64,000 nt of DNA from Salinicoccus sp. Bachu38 (GTDB taxonomy: Bacteria; Bacillota; Bacilli; Staphylococcales; Salinicoccaceae): assembly GCF_038561955.2 (NCBI RefSeq), contig NZ_CP138333.2, forward strand, positions 2,480,001-2,544,000. Reading direction: 5' to 3'. A program made the position numbers and the translations under genes. A model generated the notes under the pieces. It was not told the DNA's origin and made no database searches. It saw only the letters and a program-made list of their open reading frames with translations. Below are positions 12,051-21,531 of the stretch, in pieces; the stretch's first letter is position 1; each line of letters begins with the position of its first letter.

Positions 12051-12416
12051 TTATTTAAGTTCTACGCCAGCGCCAACTTCTTCAAGCTGGGATTTGAGTT
12101 CTTCAGCTTCTTCTTTGGAAAGGCCTTCTTTGACAACTTTAGGTGCGCCGTCAACGACTGCTTTCGCTTCTTTGAGTCCAAGACCAGTTGCTTCACGGAC
12201 AACTTTGATGACTTTGATTTTGGAAGATCCAGCGTCTGTGAGTTCAACGTCGAATTCAGTCTGCTCTTCAGCAGCTGCTTCTCCGCCGCCTGCGCCTGCT
12301 GCTGCTACTGGTGCTGCAGCTGTTACGCCGAATTCTTCTTCAATTGCTTTGACAAGGTCGTTAAGTTCAAGTACGGACATTTCTTTGATTTCTTCAATGA
12401 TTTGCTCTTGAGACAT
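12051..12416 (-). CDS. rplL: 50S ribosomal protein L7/L12
   Basis: Stalk protein that recruits translation GTPases, 121 residues. It has the N-terminal dimerisation helix ([13 protein letters not shown]), an Ala/Gly-rich hinge near residues 35-50 and the conserved C-terminal domain with [24 protein letters not shown] site lies seven bases before the ATG. It follows rplJ by 31 bases and ends at a strong terminator. Confidence 0.98.
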   Translation of the reverse strand: MSQEQIIEEIKEMSVLELNDLVKAIEEEFGVTAAAPVAAAGAGGGEAAAEEQTEFDVELTDAGSSKIKVIKVVREATGLGLKEAKAVVDGAPKVVKEGLSKEEAEELKSQLEEVGAGVELK

Positions 12417-12447
12417 TATAATTCCTCCGTTTTTTTAATAGATTGGT

Positions 12448-12948
12448 TTAGGCTTCTTCGTTCTCTTTCTCTTCACCAACTGCTTTAACCGCATAGGCGA
12501 AGTTGCGTACTGGAGCCTGAAGTACAGATAGCAGCATGGAAACAAGTCCATCCTTGTTCGGAAGCGTGGCGATCGCTTTCACATCTTCAGCCGGTGTGAA
12601 TGTACCTTCGATGATACCAGCTTTGATTTCCAATGCTTCATGGTCTTTTGAGAAGTTGTTGATGATCTTCGCAGGAGCAATCACATCTTCGTTGGAAAAT
12701 GCAAGAGCATTCGGACCAGTGAGGAACTCATTGATTTCAGCAAGTTCAGCCTGTTCAGCTGCACGGCGTGTCATCGTGTTTTTGTAGACTTTGAACTCGA
12801 CGCCTGCTTCACGAAGCTGTTTGCGCAGTTCAGTCATTTCAGATACAGACAGGCCACGGTAGTCTACAAGCACTGTAGATACAGAGTTCTTGAGCTGGTC
12901 GGAAATGACATCTACGTGCTGCTTTTTAGCTTCAATCACATTTGACAT
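12448..12948 (-). CDS. rplJ: 50S ribosomal protein L10
   Basis: Stalk base protein that binds 23S rRNA and L7/L12 dimers, 166 residues from [13 protein letters not shown]. The chosen ATG has GGAGG seven bases upstream; a longer frame through the leader region is spurious. The L10 leader structure and a dedicated promoter precede it, consistent with autogenous control by L10-L12. Confidence 0.97.
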   Translation of the reverse strand: MSNVIEAKKQHVDVISDQLKNSVSTVLVDYRGLSVSEMTELRKQLREAGVEFKVYKNTMTRRAAEQAELAEINEFLTGPNALAFSNEDVIAPAKIINNFSKDHEALEIKAGIIEGTFTPAEDVKAIATLPNKDGLVSMLLSVLQAPVRNFAYAVKAVGEEKENEEA

Positions 12949-12984
12949 AGTTACACCTCCATAATTTTTGTGTATCCGGTGCAT

Positions 12985-13118
12985 TAAAAAAGCACCTTTT
13001 ACCCACGGCAAAAAGTGCTTGAATATTCATTATGAATTCAAGTCGTCATCATTTGCCTCGGTAGGATCGGGTTTTAAGCACGGGGTGCTCCTACTGTCTT
13101 AGGGAATATTAAAATACA
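12985..13118 (-). promoter_or_regulatory. L10 leader (ribosomal protein mRNA leader with attenuator)
   Basis: The spacer between the rplJ promoter and rplJ carries the conserved Firmicute L10-leader core. GACAGTAGGAGCACCCCGTG is followed by the CCGAGG and GATGACGACTTGAATTC elements. It ends in a terminator-like hairpin AAGCAC-TTTT / AAAAG-GTGCTT followed by six Ts (about 12985-13020). In the known family the L10-L12 complex binds the kink-turn and promotes termination. I recognised it by sequence pattern, not by a covariance search. Confidence 0.85.
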
Positions 13119-13124
13119 ACTGCA

Positions 13125-13153
13125 ACTATACACAATACAGCTGCAGTTGTCAA
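13125..13153 (-). promoter_or_regulatory. Sigma-A promoter of rplJL
   Basis: TTGACA (13153-13148), a 17-base spacer and TATAGT (13130-13125) on the minus strand, just after the rplA stop. It makes rplJL transcription independent of rplKA and starts the L10 leader. Confidence 0.88.
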
Positions 13154-13174
13154 TATCCAATCTGGTATTGAAAT

Positions 13175-13870
13175 TTAGATTCTCACTTCGTTCAGATCAA
13201 CTTTGACACCAGGCCCCATTGTTGAAGACAGTGCCACGGATTTGAAGTAAGTACCTTTGGAAGAAGCTGGTTTCGCTTTTACGAGTGCATCGTAAACTGT
13301 TCTGAAGTTGTCGGCGAGCTTCTCTTCATCGAAGGAAACCTTACCGATCGCTGCATGAACGATACCAGATTTTTCTGCACGGTATTCAACTTTACCTGCT
13401 TTGATTTCTTCAACGGCTTTAGTAACATCCATGGTTACTGTACCTGTTTTAGGGTTCGGCATGAGACCTTTAGGTCCAAGCACACGGCCGAGCTTGCCGA
13501 CCTCACCCATCATGTCCGGTGTAGCTACGATGACATCGAAGTCGAACCATCCATCATTAATCTTCTGGATGTAGTCCTGTTCTCCTACGTAGTCTGCACC
13601 TGCTGCTTCTGCTTCTTTCGCCTTGTCGCCTTTAGCGAATACCAATACACGCTGTGACTTGCCAGTACCGTGCGGCAGAACGATTGCTCCACGGATCTGC
13701 TGATCGTTTTTACGCGTATCAATACCCAGGCGGAATGCTACTTCTACAGAAGCATCGAAGTTTACAGTGCTTGTCTCTTTGGCAAGTTTGACTGCTTCTT
13801 CTACGCTGTAAGACGCATTTTGATCAAACTTCTCGAGAGCAGCCTGATACTTTTTACTTCTCTTAGCCAT
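13175..13870 (-). CDS. rplA: 50S ribosomal protein L1
   Basis: L1-stalk protein that helps release deacylated tRNA, 231 residues, the normal length. The conserved [23 protein letters not shown] and [19 protein letters not shown] blocks are present. A GGAGG site lies eight bases before the ATG. It follows rplK by 77 bases. L1 represses its own mRNA in other bacteria by binding the rplK leader. Confidence 0.98.
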   Translation of the reverse strand: MAKRSKKYQAALEKFDQNASYSVEEAVKLAKETSTVNFDASVEVAFRLGIDTRKNDQQIRGAIVLPHGTGKSQRVLVFAKGDKAKEAEAAGADYVGEQDYIQKINDGWFDFDVIVATPDMMGEVGKLGRVLGPKGLMPNPKTGTVTMDVTKAVEEIKAGKVEYRAEKSGIVHAAIGKVSFDEEKLADNFRTVYDALVKAKPASSKGTYFKSVALSSTMGPGVKVDLNEVRI

Positions 13871-13947
13871 TACTATTCCTCCTTGTGGTTATAGCGGGTA
13901 ATCCTCCCACGTTTGTATTAATACTTTAACCTTATGGTCAATTCAAA

Positions 13948-14373
13948 TTATTTCTCTACAGAGAAGCCCATGCTTCTTGCTGTACCTTCGACCATACGCA
14001 TAGCCGCTTCCACGTCTGCTGCATTAAGGTCTTCCATTTTAGTTTCAGCAATTTCACGTACTTGCGCTTCAGTTACTGCCGCCACTTTGTCCTTGTTCGG
14101 TTCGCCTGAACCCTTTTCGACATTTGCAGCTTTCTTCAGAAGAACGGCTGCTGGTGGAGTCTTCGTAATGAATGTGAAAGAACGGTCCTCGAATACGGAA
14201 ATTTCAACCGGAATGATAAGACCCGCCTGTTCCTGTGTACGTGCATTGAATTCCTTACAGAATCCCATGATGTTTACGCCCGCCTGACCTAGTGCCGGAC
14301 CTACCGGTGGTGCCGGGTTCGCTTTACCTGCAGGAATCTGCAATTTTACTACGTTGATTACTTTTTTAGCCAC
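13948..14373 (-). CDS. rplK: 50S ribosomal protein L11
   Basis: GTPase-centre protein, 141 residues. It has the proline-rich [19 protein letters not shown] segment and the C-terminal rRNA-binding domain ending ARSMG. The start is GTG (GTG GCT AAA AAA GTA) with AGGAGG eight bases upstream; an in-frame GTG nine bases earlier overlaps the ribosome binding site. It follows nusG and has its own predicted promoter. Confidence 0.96.
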   Translation of the reverse strand: MAKKVINVVKLQIPAGKANPAPPVGPALGQAGVNIMGFCKEFNARTQEQAGLIIPVEISVFEDRSFTFITKTPPAAVLLKKAANVEKGSGEPNKDKVAAVTEAQVREIAETKMEDLNAADVEAAMRMVEGTARSMGFSVEK

Positions 14374-14441
14374 GATGTGCACCTCCTCGTTATCGTGATG
14401 TGGTCATAGGATGTCAGTTTTCACCCTCCCACTCGCATCAT

Positions 14442-14473
14442 AAAAAAAGATGGCCGAACAAAATTCGACCATG
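14442..14473 (-). terminator. Terminator of rpmG-secE-nusG
   Basis: A 9-base-pair stem ATGGTCGAA/TTCGGCCAT (one G-U pair) with a TTTTG loop is followed by C and seven Ts on the minus strand, 40 bases after the nusG stop. The rplK promoter overlaps its upstream side. Confidence 0.85.
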
Positions 14474-14475
14474 AC

Positions 14476-14504
14476 AATATACCATTATTCCACTGAAAAC
14501 ACAA
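14476..14504 (-). promoter_or_regulatory. Sigma-A promoter of rplKA
   Basis: TTGTGT (14504-14499), a 17-base spacer and TATATT (14481-14476) on the minus strand. The expected start point falls in the first strand of the nusG terminator stem, so transcripts beginning here should not form the full hairpin, while read-through from nusG should. Confidence 0.65.
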
Positions 14505-14512
14505 GTCACTTA

Positions 14513-15052
14513 TTACAATTTCTCGATTTGGTCGAATTCGACTTCTACAGGCGTATCCCGCCCGAACATTTCAACAAGTACCGTGAGCTTGTAGTGCTCC
14601 TCGTCGATCGAACGGATTTCCCCGGTCTGGTTCTTGAACGGTCCATCAACGATATTGACGGATTCACCGACTTCGACTTCGAAGTCGACTGTACGCTCTG
14701 CCATTCCCATCGACTTCAGGATGAATTTGACTTCCTCCGGCAGCAGCGGATTCGGCTTGCTGCCCGCCCCCTGGGAGCCGACAAAGCCGGTGACGCCAGG
14801 CGTATTCCGTACGATGTACCATGATTCGTCCGTCATGACCAGCTCCACCAGTACGTAGCCCGGGAAAGTCTTCTTCATGGCAGTCTTTCGCTTGCCATCC
14901 TTGACGGTCGTCTCTTCCTCTTCGGGAATGATGACGCGGAAGATCTGATCCTGCATATTCATCGATTCGAGGCGCGCCTCGAGATTTGCTTTTACTTTAT
15001 TTTCATATCCGGAATAGGTGTGCACAGCATACCAGTTCTTTTCTCCAGACAT
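14513..15052 (-). CDS. nusG: Transcription termination/antitermination protein NusG
   Basis: Elongation factor that binds RNA polymerase, 179 residues. The N-terminal NGN domain begins NWYAVHTYSGYENKVK and contains PGYVLVE, and the C-terminal KOW domain begins VGESVNIVDGPFKNQTGEI. AAGGAG lies seven bases before the ATG. It is the last gene of rpmG-secE-nusG and is followed by a strong terminator. Confidence 0.97.
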   Translation of the reverse strand: MSGEKNWYAVHTYSGYENKVKANLEARLESMNMQDQIFRVIIPEEEETTVKDGKRKTAMKKTFPGYVLVELVMTDESWYIVRNTPGVTGFVGSQGAGSKPNPLLPEEVKFILKSMGMAERTVDFEVEVGESVNIVDGPFKNQTGEIRSIDEEHYKLTVLVEMFGRDTPVEVEFDQIEKL

Positions 15053-15068
15053 AGTATCTCTCCTTTAG

Positions 15069-15245
15069 TTACATTAAGTCTATGATTGCGGAGATACCCA
15101 GGTCCAGCGCATAGAAAAACGCCAGAAAGAATATCACTGTGAACATGACGACCGCAGTATAGCGTACCGTCTCCTGACCAGTCGGCCAGCTTACTTTCTT
15201 CATTTCGCTGACAACATTCTGCAAGAAATTCTTATCATTTGCCAT
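15069..15245 (-). CDS. secE: Preprotein translocase subunit SecE
   Basis: Short membrane clamp of the SecYEG channel, 58 residues, read directly from the DNA. It begins MANDKNFLQNVVSEMKKVSW, carries the conserved amphipathic KKVSWPTGQET segment, and has one membrane helix (about residues 30-50). A single-helix SecE is normal for Gram-positives. AGGAGG lies nine bases before the ATG. It sits between rpmG and nusG as expected. Confidence 0.95.
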   Translation of the reverse strand: MANDKNFLQNVVSEMKKVSWPTGQETVRYTAVVMFTVIFFLAFFYALDLGISAIIDLM

Positions 15246-15263
15246 CGGTTGCTTCCTCCTGTA

Positions 15264-15401
15264 TCAGATGGAACTCTTATGAGTCGTATGCCGGTTGCAT
15301 GTCCTGCAGTATTTCTTGAGCACAAGCCGCTCTTTATGCTCGCTTTCAGTCGTGTAGTTGCGCGACCCGCATTCAGTGCATAACAATGCCACTTTCATCA
15401 T
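15264..15401 (-). CDS. rpmG: 50S ribosomal protein L33, zinc-binding form
   Basis: Small 50S protein of 44-45 residues, translated as (M)MKVALLCTECGSRNYTTE with CTEC near residue 7 and CRTC near residue 32, so the zinc-ligand (C+) form. Two adjacent ATG codons follow GAGG; either could start. It is the first gene of rpmG-secE-nusG, with a promoter embedded in the end of sigH. Confidence 0.93.
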   Translation of the reverse strand: MMKVALLCTECGSRNYTTESEHKERLVLKKYCRTCNRHTTHKSSI

Positions 15402-15426
15402 AAAATCCTCATTTCAATTCTAATTT

Positions 15427-15455
15427 ACTATACCGATTTCAAGCCAGGTTGTCAA
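15427..15455 (-). promoter_or_regulatory. Sigma-A promoter of rpmG-secE-nusG
   Basis: TTGACA (15455-15450), a perfect 17-base spacer and TATAGT (15432-15427) on the minus strand. The -35 lies inside the last codons of sigH. It separates the constitutive secretion/transcription genes from the upstream cysE-sigH unit. Confidence 0.85.
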
Positions 15456-16077
15456 ACGGCTCCCCGGACTCCTCCATAAGGGCCAGGCGCTCCTTTTTCC
15501 GTCTGATGCGGTGGAGGGTGTTCAGCACACTCTTTCTGTCGAGGGCGAATTCACTGCAGACATCACTGATGCCATGCCCCTTTTCGAGGTGCTGCAGCAC
15601 CTTCCTTTCCAGCGGAGAGCATACCCCACGCTTGTGCATCAGGTACTGGAGCTGTTCCTCCTTCACCATGATGTTGATGGGATTGGCCACCTTCTCCTCC
15701 GGATCGGCCGGTTCCGCCACACCTTTCTCCCCGACCGGCACAAGCGCACTGCATTCCCTCATGCCCCGCTTCCTGCGCGAGCGCATTTCAAGGTGTAGCG
15801 TGCGGAACAGGTAATGGCGATACCTTCCCCTGTCATGCTGATAGCGGCTGCATAGTCTGAGCGCCTGCTCCATCATTTCCTGTTCGACATCTTCACGATC
15901 ATGGAAATCATTCATATAGCGATAGCTCATGCGGTGGACCTGGGGTCTCAGCTTCACATCCATCAGATCGAAAGCTTCCATATCCCCCGTGCGGACCCTG
16001 AATGCCAGCGCATCCAGCTCATCATCGACATCTTCCCTGACAAAAAAATAAAACGTGGCAATATGGTACATATCCAT
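15439..16077 (-). CDS. sigH: Sigma-70 family RNA polymerase sigma factor, SigH type
   Basis: Alternative sigma factor of 212 residues. Region 2 spans about residues 28-105 (FHDREDVEQEMMEQALRLCSRYQHDRG...YLFRTLHLEMRSRRKR), and a region-4-like helix-turn-helix lies near residues 155-200 (SPLERKVLQHLEKGHGISDVCSEFALDRKSV). Position between yacP and rpmG matches sigH of Staphylococcus, where it controls competence genes. Sequence divergence from Bacillus SigH is high, so the identity rests largely on synteny. The start could be ATG 16077 or ATG 16071; the second has better spacing from the G-rich site. Confidence 0.8.
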   Translation of the reverse strand: MDMYHIATFYFFVREDVDDELDALAFRVRTGDMEAFDLMDVKLRPQVHRMSYRYMNDFHDREDVEQEMMEQALRLCSRYQHDRGRYRHYLFRTLHLEMRSRRKRGMRECSALVPVGEKGVAEPADPEEKVANPINIMVKEEQLQYLMHKRGVCSPLERKVLQHLEKGHGISDVCSEFALDRKSVLNTLHRIRRKKERLALMEESGEPFDNLA

Positions 16078-16131
16078 CCCCCCATCCTGTTAATAGGAAT
16101 GATAAGAGGGAATCGTCCTGAATTCAATATG

Positions 16132-16677
16132 CTAGAATCGCCCCCGGCGCCATTTTTCAAGTTTTGCCTGGACGTCATCACCGATATTCAATTTCTGTCT
16201 GGGCATTTTTTCGTTAATCGTATCTATTTTCCTGCTGATATTTTTCTCGGCCTCCATCAGGTTCACCCACATCTCCCGGGAAGAAATCCTGTATGCACCG
16301 AGCGCGAATATTGCGTTCTGCTCGGTCAGGTCGCTCGTGACCACACTGATTTCACACAGGTGGGGATGATAGTGGTCATGGACGAAACGCTCGATATACT
16401 CGTCGGCCGTCTCCTTCTCCTTTGTATACACCACAGTGACGCCATGATAGTCAAAGATGCTTTCTTTCGAACGTACTTCATAGGCATCGAATACACAGAT
16501 GATTTCATAGTTCGCCACCGACTGGTATTCAGCCAAAGCTGCCAGTATCTTCTCTCTTGGCACCTCAAGTGAATGGAAGGACTCCCTATGCAACTCCTGA
16601 TTCGCACCAATCAGATTATAGCCGTCCACGATCAGAACGCGTCTTTTTTTCCGTTGCATATCATCCACGCCCGACAT
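16132..16677 (-). CDS. NYN-domain endoribonuclease, YacP/Rae1 type
   Basis: PIN-like NYN nuclease of 181 residues. The N-terminal [10 protein letters not shown] motif and the acidic [15 protein letters not shown] and VTSDLTEQ motifs form the metal site. B. subtilis Rae1 cleaves mRNA in the ribosomal A site; the same role is inferred. It overlaps the end of rlmB by 17 bases. No strong ribosome binding site is visible for either ATG 16677 or ATG 16659, which suggests translational coupling. Confidence 0.85.
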   Translation of the reverse strand: MSGVDDMQRKKRRVLIVDGYNLIGANQELHRESFHSLEVPREKILAALAEYQSVANYEIICVFDAYEVRSKESIFDYHGVTVVYTKEKETADEYIERFVHDHYHPHLCEISVVTSDLTEQNAIFALGAYRISSREMWVNLMEAEKNISRKIDTINEKMPRQKLNIGDDVQAKLEKWRRGRF

Positions 16678-17401
16678 CGTTCTGCTTGCGGAACACTTCG
16701 TACATCAGCAGTGCGGCCGATACCGAGGCATTGAGGCTGGTGATGTGACCCACCATTGGAATCTGGACGACGAAGTCGCACTTTTCCAATGTCTTCCTGC
16801 TGATTCCTTTGCCTTCGCTGCCTATCACAAGGGCCGTATTGACGTCTGCCGCCATTTCCCGGTAGTCCATCGTCCCCTTGCCGTCACTGCCGGCAATCCA
16901 GAATCCTTTTTCCTTCAGTTTGTCGATCGTCTGGTTGATGTTCGTCACGCGGACGACCGGCACATGCTCTATCGCCCCCGTGGATGTCCTGGCCACGGTG
17001 TCCGTAAGCTGTACGGAACGGCGGGTCGGGATGATGACGCCATCAAATCCGGTCGCATCGCATGTCCTCAGGATGGAGCCGAGGTTGTGCGGATCCTCCA
17101 GTCCATCGAGTATGACCAGGTTCGCACGCTTCCCTTCGATCCTTTCCATCAATGTTTCAAACGGCATGTAGTCATGCGGACTGCCGAGTGCCACTACACC
17201 CTGGTGCCGTTCATCAGTCAGTCCATCAAGCTTCGATTTCGGCACTGTTTGGACGACGACCTTCTTTTTTCTTGCGGCATCAAGTATATCCTTGATCTGG
17301 CCCTTATTCACGGAGTCCTGGATGAAGACCTTGTTGATGTCTGCATCCCCCATGAGCGCCTCCCGCACCGCATGGCGTCCCGCTATCACTGAATCACTCA
17401 T
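16661..17401 (-). CDS. rlmB: 23S rRNA (guanosine-2'-O-)-methyltransferase, TrmH/RlmB family
   Basis: SPOUT methyltransferase of 246 residues. An N-terminal L30e-like substrate-binding domain (GRHAVREAL) is followed by a SpoU domain with the knot motifs [29 protein letters not shown] and [17 protein letters not shown]. It overlaps mrnC by eight bases and sits in the cysE-cysS-mrnC-rlmB-yacP-sigH run that is conserved in Firmicutes. Confidence 0.93.
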   Translation of the reverse strand: MSDSVIAGRHAVREALMGDADINKVFIQDSVNKGQIKDILDAARKKKVVVQTVPKSKLDGLTDERHQGVVALGSPHDYMPFETLMERIEGKRANLVILDGLEDPHNLGSILRTCDATGFDGVIIPTRRSVQLTDTVARTSTGAIEHVPVVRVTNINQTIDKLKEKGFWIAGSDGKGTMDYREMAADVNTALVIGSEGKGISRKTLEKCDFVVQIPMVGHITSLNASVSAALLMYEVFRKQNDVGRG

Positions 17402-17795
17402 CTCTTTCCCTCCCTGATTCCAAAATAATATGCATCAATTCATCAAGTCTCGATGTATTCCCCTCCAGGTGGAGGTGTCCGATCAGCGCTTCCAGCCCAG
17501 AAGCGTTCCTGTAGTCCTTGATCGACGCGTTCTTCGCCCGTGTTGCGCTCGACTTGTTTCGTGCTTTCCTTGCAATATCCCACTCTTCCTCCGTCAGGAC
17601 GTGCTTGTGCAGGTGGTCCAGGGCTTCGGCCTGGGCACTTGCCTTCACCAGCCGGTTGGCTGCCTGATGGATGGCATCCGGTTTCAGATAGGGCTTTTCA
17701 ACCAGAAGATGGGTCCGCACATAGACGGAATATACCGCATCTCCCACAAAGGCGAGGGACAGGGGCTGCATGCCATCAGTATTATGCTCACCCAC
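17394..17795 (-). CDS. mrnC: Mini-ribonuclease III
   Basis: RNase III catalytic domain without a dsRNA-binding domain, 133 residues, which matures 23S rRNA in B. subtilis. The motif [14 protein letters not shown] near residue 14 replaces the usual RNase III signature, and [15 protein letters not shown] carries the second acidic set. The start is a GTG overlapping the end of cysS by eight bases; ATG 17771 would cut close to the catalytic motif. Confidence 0.9.
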   Translation of the reverse strand: MGEHNTDGMQPLSLAFVGDAVYSVYVRTHLLVEKPYLKPDAIHQAANRLVKASAQAEALDHLHKHVLTEEEWDIARKARNKSSATRAKNASIKDYRNASGLEALIGHLHLEGNTSRLDELMHIILESGRERDE

Positions 17796-19182
17796 GTCTG
17801 AAGCGCACGCCTTCCTTTGTATCCTCGAGAATGATCCCCTGATCCTTCAGATTGTCACGGATTTCATCCGCACGTGCAAAATCCCTGTTCTTTCTGGCTT
17901 CGTTCCGCTCTTCGATCAATGCCTCGATCTCCTCATCGAGCAGCACTTCCGCTTCATCCAGCTCGATGCCGAGGACATTGCTGTAGATTTCGAACGCTTC
18001 GACAAAGCGTTCCAATACCTCGGCGGATGTCGTATTGCGGCGCAGATATTTGTTCAGTTCGGTCGCCAGGTCATGCCACGCAGTGATGGCATTTGCTGTA
18101 TTGAAGTCATCATCCATATGCGCCTCGAACGTTTTGAGGTTGTCTCCGATGATCTTCACCATTACTTCGTCATCCCCGTTGCCGACAGCACTGGCAAGGC
18201 GCTCCCTGGCCTGCAGGTAACTGAACTGGATCCGCTTCAGGCCATTCTCGGCCGCTCCCACCAATTCCCGGTTGTAGTTGATCGGATTGCGGTAGTGGAC
18301 GCTGATCATGAAGAAGCGGAGAACGTTCGGATTGATCTCCTTGATGATATCGTGCACAAGGATGAAGTTGCCGAGGGATTTCGACATCTTCTCATTGTCG
18401 ATGTTTATATAGCCGTTATGCATCCAATAGTTGGCGAATGTACTGTCCGTCATGCACTCGCTCTGGGCGATTTCATTTTCATGGTGCGGGAAAGTCAGAT
18501 CCTGGCCGCCTGCATGGATGTCGATCGTATCACCCAGATGATGGCGCGCCATGACACTGCATTCGATATGCCAGCCCGGACGCCCTTCCCCCCAGGGGGA
18601 GGACCATTTGATTTCGTTCGGCTTGGCCTGCTTCCACAGGACGAAGTCCAGCGGATCCTGCTTCTTCTCCCCCGCTTCGATCCTCGCTCCGACTTTCAGG
18701 TCATCCACCGACTGATGGGAGAGCTTGCCGTATTCGTCAAAGGAGCGCGTCCTGAAATAGACGTCACCATCCGATTCGTAGGCATGCCCTTTGTCGACCA
18801 GCACCTGTATGAACTCTATGATGTCATCCATGTGGTCCATTACACGCGGGTGGTGCGTTGCAGGCTTCACATTCAATGCGCCTGTATCCTCAAAGAAGGC
18901 TTCTATGAAACGGTCGGCAATGACCGGGACCTCCTCCTTCAGTTCGAGCGACGCCTTGATGAGCTTGTCATCCACATCAGTGAAGTTGGAGACATATTCC
19001 ACATCATATCCTTTATATTCCAGATAGCGCCGTACCGTATCGAATGCGATGGCCGGACGTGCATTGCCGATGTGGATATAGTTGTAAACGGTGGGACCAC
19101 ATACATACATCTTCACCCTGCCTTCTTCGATGGGCTTGAATTCTTCCTTCTGCCGCGTCAAAGAGTTAAATATGAGAACCAT
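17788..19182 (-). CDS. cysS: Cysteinyl-tRNA synthetase
   Basis: Class I aminoacyl-tRNA synthetase, 464 residues. It has the zinc ligand region [16 protein letters not shown] with the HIGH motif, the second zinc part [13 protein letters not shown], and KMSKSLGN near residue 265. It overlaps the end of cysE by 17 bases, so both are controlled by the upstream cysteine T-box. Confidence 0.97.
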   Translation of the reverse strand: MVLIFNSLTRQKEEFKPIEEGRVKMYVCGPTVYNYIHIGNARPAIAFDTVRRYLEYKGYDVEYVSNFTDVDDKLIKASLELKEEVPVIADRFIEAFFEDTGALNVKPATHHPRVMDHMDDIIEFIQVLVDKGHAYESDGDVYFRTRSFDEYGKLSHQSVDDLKVGARIEAGEKKQDPLDFVLWKQAKPNEIKWSSPWGEGRPGWHIECSVMARHHLGDTIDIHAGGQDLTFPHHENEIAQSECMTDSTFANYWMHNGYINIDNEKMSKSLGNFILVHDIIKEINPNVLRFFMISVHYRNPINYNRELVGAAENGLKRIQFSYLQARERLASAVGNGDDEVMVKIIGDNLKTFEAHMDDDFNTANAITAWHDLATELNKYLRRNTTSAEVLERFVEAFEIYSNVLGIELDEAEVLLDEEIEALIEERNEARKNRDFARADEIRDNLKDQGIILEDTKEGVRFRRG

Positions 19183-19822
19183 TTTCTACCTCGTTCCTGA
19201 CTTCGTTTCTAAAGTCTTTGATTTCGTCTTCCAAGCCCAGAATCATGTCCATAATCGGGTCAGGCAGATCGGCATGATTCAGGTCTCTTGTATTCCTCAC
19301 TTTTTCCCCCGCCTTTTTGACTATATGCCCCGGGATGCCCACGACAGTCGAATCTCGGGGAATGTCCTTCAGCACTACGGAATTTGCACCGATTTTGGAA
19401 TTTTCATGGATACGTATATTACCCAGTACTTTGGCGCCTGCCGAAACAAGGACGTTATCGTCGATGTCGGGGTGCCGCTTCTGCTCTTCCTTGCCGGTCC
19501 CGCCAAGCGTCACTCCCTGGTATATCGTCACATTGTCACCGATACGGCATGTTTCGCCAATTACAGTGCCCATGCCATGGTCGATGAACAGTCTGCGGCC
19601 GATCTGGGCACCGGGATGAATTTCAATCCCGGTGAGGAAACGGCTCACTTGCGAGATTATACGTGCACTTGTCGTGAACTTTTTCTTATATAGCTTATGG
19701 GCGATCAGATGTGACCAGATGGCGTGGAGGCCCGAACAGGTGACGAGCACTTCCATCCGATTCTTGGCTGCCGGATCCATCTCCAGTACCATGTCGATAT
19801 CTTCTTTCATTCTCTCCAGCAT
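19166..19822 (-). CDS. cysE: Serine O-acetyltransferase
   Basis: Makes O-acetylserine for cysteine synthesis; 218 residues from [19 protein letters not shown]. The left-handed beta-helix repeats include [21 protein letters not shown] with the catalytic His and the [18 protein letters not shown] loop. GGAGG stands nine bases before this ATG; a frame reaching 19894 runs through the T-box terminator and is rejected. cysK (52.1 kb) encodes the next step. Confidence 0.95.
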   Translation of the reverse strand: MLERMKEDIDMVLEMDPAAKNRMEVLVTCSGLHAIWSHLIAHKLYKKKFTTSARIISQVSRFLTGIEIHPGAQIGRRLFIDHGMGTVIGETCRIGDNVTIYQGVTLGGTGKEEQKRHPDIDDNVLVSAGAKVLGNIRIHENSKIGANSVVLKDIPRDSTVVGIPGHIVKKAGEKVRNTRDLNHADLPDPIMDMILGLEDEIKDFRNEVRNEVENGSHI

Positions 19823-19841
19823 TTCCCAGTTCCTCCATTCT

Positions 19842-20033
19842 AATAAAAATGCCCCTGTCCATTTAGGACAGAGGCGCAATAAGCACGGTTCCACTCTGCT
19901 TGCAGCCTATGCTGCACTCTCGATATATTGAGATTTCCACAGAGGGCAATTCTGATCAATGACCGGTCATCCTCACACCTTCCGGATAATCTCTGGTTTC
20001 CGTCAAAAGATCATACTGGTTTCTCTGTTCTAA
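19842..20033 (-). promoter_or_regulatory. T-box riboswitch, cysteine specific
   Basis: Leader of cysES. The T-box-like sequence GAGTGGAACCGTG (about 19883-19895) lies just before a terminator hairpin GCCTCTGTCC/GGACAGGGGC followed by ATTTTTATT (19842-19876). The base of stem I pairs ACAGAG (20028-20023) with CTCTGT (about 19940-19945), and AGTATGA in the 5' strand fits the AGTA bulge. The codon next to the stem base on the 3' side is TGC (19948-19946), which reads cysteine. Uncharged tRNA-Cys should therefore turn on cysE-cysS. Confidence 0.87.
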
Positions 20034-20035
20034 CA

Positions 20036-20064
20036 ATCATAATGGATTCCTTGCCATGCTGCAA
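20036..20064 (-). promoter_or_regulatory. Promoter of the cysE-cysS transcription unit
   Basis: TTGCAG (20064-20059), a 17-base spacer and TATGAT (20041-20036) on the minus strand, immediately before stem I of the T-box and just after the gltX stop. Confidence 0.7.
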
Positions 20065-20077
20065 CTGGTTTGCCCGG

Positions 20078-21529
20078 TCACTTCAGCTTCTGGATGCGTG
20101 CCAGGGCCTTCTCCCTGCCGATCAGGGAGATGGTTTCAGGCAGTTCCGGCCCCTTCGTCTGGCCTGTAACTGCCACACGAATCGGCATGAAGAGCTTCTT
20201 CCCTTTATATCCTGTCGATTTCTGGACATCCTTGATGGCCGCCTTGACAGCTTCCGGAGAAAAGTCATCCATCGTGCTGAAACTCTCATGCAGAGCTGTC
20301 ATCAGTTCCGGGATGTGCTCCTGTGCAACGACATCGTTTGCCGCTTCATCAAATTCAATCTCTTCCTTGAAGAACTGTTCGGATAGTGTCGTAATCTCTC
20401 CGGCGAAACTCATCTGTTCCTGGTAGAGGGCCACAAGCTTGCGTGCCCAGTCCAGTTCCGCTTCGGAAGCATTTTCCTCTACAAGCCCTTCCTTCACAAG
20501 GTGGGGCAGTGCCATCTGGAACACCGTTTCAGCATCCTTCTCCTTCATATACTGGTTGTTGATCCATGTCAGCTTCTGTTTGTCGAAGAAGGCCGGAGAC
20601 TTGGACAGTCTCGTCTCATCAAACAGCTCGATGAATTCTTCCTTGGAGAAGATTTCCTCTTCCCCTTCAGGCGTCCACCCGAGCAGTGCGATGAAGTTGA
20701 ACAGTGCCTCAGGCAGATAGCCCAGATCCTTGTACTGTTCGATGAACTGGATGATGGAGCCGTCACGCTTGGAGAGTTTCTTCTTATTTTCATTGACGAT
20801 GAGTGTCATGTGGCCGAATTTCGGCTCTTCCCAACCCATCGCCTGATAGATCATCTGCTGTTTCGGCGTATTGGAGATGTGGTCATCCCCGCGCAGGACG
20901 TGGGAGATTTCCATCATATGATCATCGATGACGACCGCGAAGTTGTACGTCGGCACGCCGTCCCTTTTGACGATGACCCAGTCGCCGATGCCGTTCGAAT
21001 CGAATGACACTTCACCTTTTACGATGTCGTCGAATACTAATGTCTCATCCTTCGGCACACGGAAGCGGATGCTCGGCTGTCTGCCTTCATCGATGAAGGC
21101 CTGCTCCTCCTCTTCCGTCAGATTCGCATGCTGGCCGCCATACCTTGGCATTTCTCCACGGGCGATCTGTGCTTCACGCTCCGCTTCGAGCTCTTCGGAT
21201 GTCATGTAGCATCGATAGGCCTTGCCCGCTTCCAGCAGCTTGTCGATGACCGGCTGGTAGATGTGCTGGCGTTCCGACTGACGGTAGGGACCGTATCCCC
21301 CGTCCCTGTCGACACTCTCATCCCAATCCAGGCCGAGCCACTTCAGATAGTGGAGCTGGGACTCTTCACCTGCTTCCACGTTCCTGGCGCTGTCCGTATC
21401 TTCGATGCGGATGATGAAATCTCCGTCATAATGACGGGCAAAAAGATAGTTGAACAATGCCGACCTCGCATTACCGATGTGCAGATACCCTGTCGGACTG
21501 GGTGCGTACCTTACTCTTACTTTATCCAT
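20078..21529 (-). CDS. gltX: Glutamyl-tRNA synthetase
   Basis: Class I synthetase of 483 residues. It has [21 protein letters not shown] with the HIGH signature near residue 17 and KKLSKRDGS near residue 250. The C-terminal helical anticodon-binding domain is full length. Probably non-discriminating, as in other Firmicutes (family knowledge). It starts two bases after ispF, so the run yacL-ispD-ispF-gltX is tightly coupled. Confidence 0.96.
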   Translation of the reverse strand: MDKVRVRYAPSPTGYLHIGNARSALFNYLFARHYDGDFIIRIEDTDSARNVEAGEESQLHYLKWLGLDWDESVDRDGGYGPYRQSERQHIYQPVIDKLLEAGKAYRCYMTSEELEAEREAQIARGEMPRYGGQHANLTEEEEQAFIDEGRQPSIRFRVPKDETLVFDDIVKGEVSFDSNGIGDWVIVKRDGVPTYNFAVVIDDHMMEISHVLRGDDHISNTPKQQMIYQAMGWEEPKFGHMTLIVNENKKKLSKRDGSIIQFIEQYKDLGYLPEALFNFIALLGWTPEGEEEIFSKEEFIELFDETRLSKSPAFFDKQKLTWINNQYMKEKDAETVFQMALPHLVKEGLVEENASEAELDWARKLVALYQEQMSFAGEITTLSEQFFKEEIEFDEAANDVVAQEHIPELMTALHESFSTMDDFSPEAVKAAIKDVQKSTGYKGKKLFMPIRVAVTGQTKGPELPETISLIGREKALARIQKLK

Positions 21530-21531
21530 TA

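Noticed and set aside
17770-19200. Long plus-strand open frame (476 codons) opposite cysS
   Set aside because: cysS is clear with all synthetase motifs; the antisense frame is a codon-bias mirror.
19823-19894. Longer CysE with a 24-residue N-terminal extension
   Set aside because: The extension would be translated from the T-box terminator hairpin; the downstream ATG has a proper GGAGG site and matches the family start.
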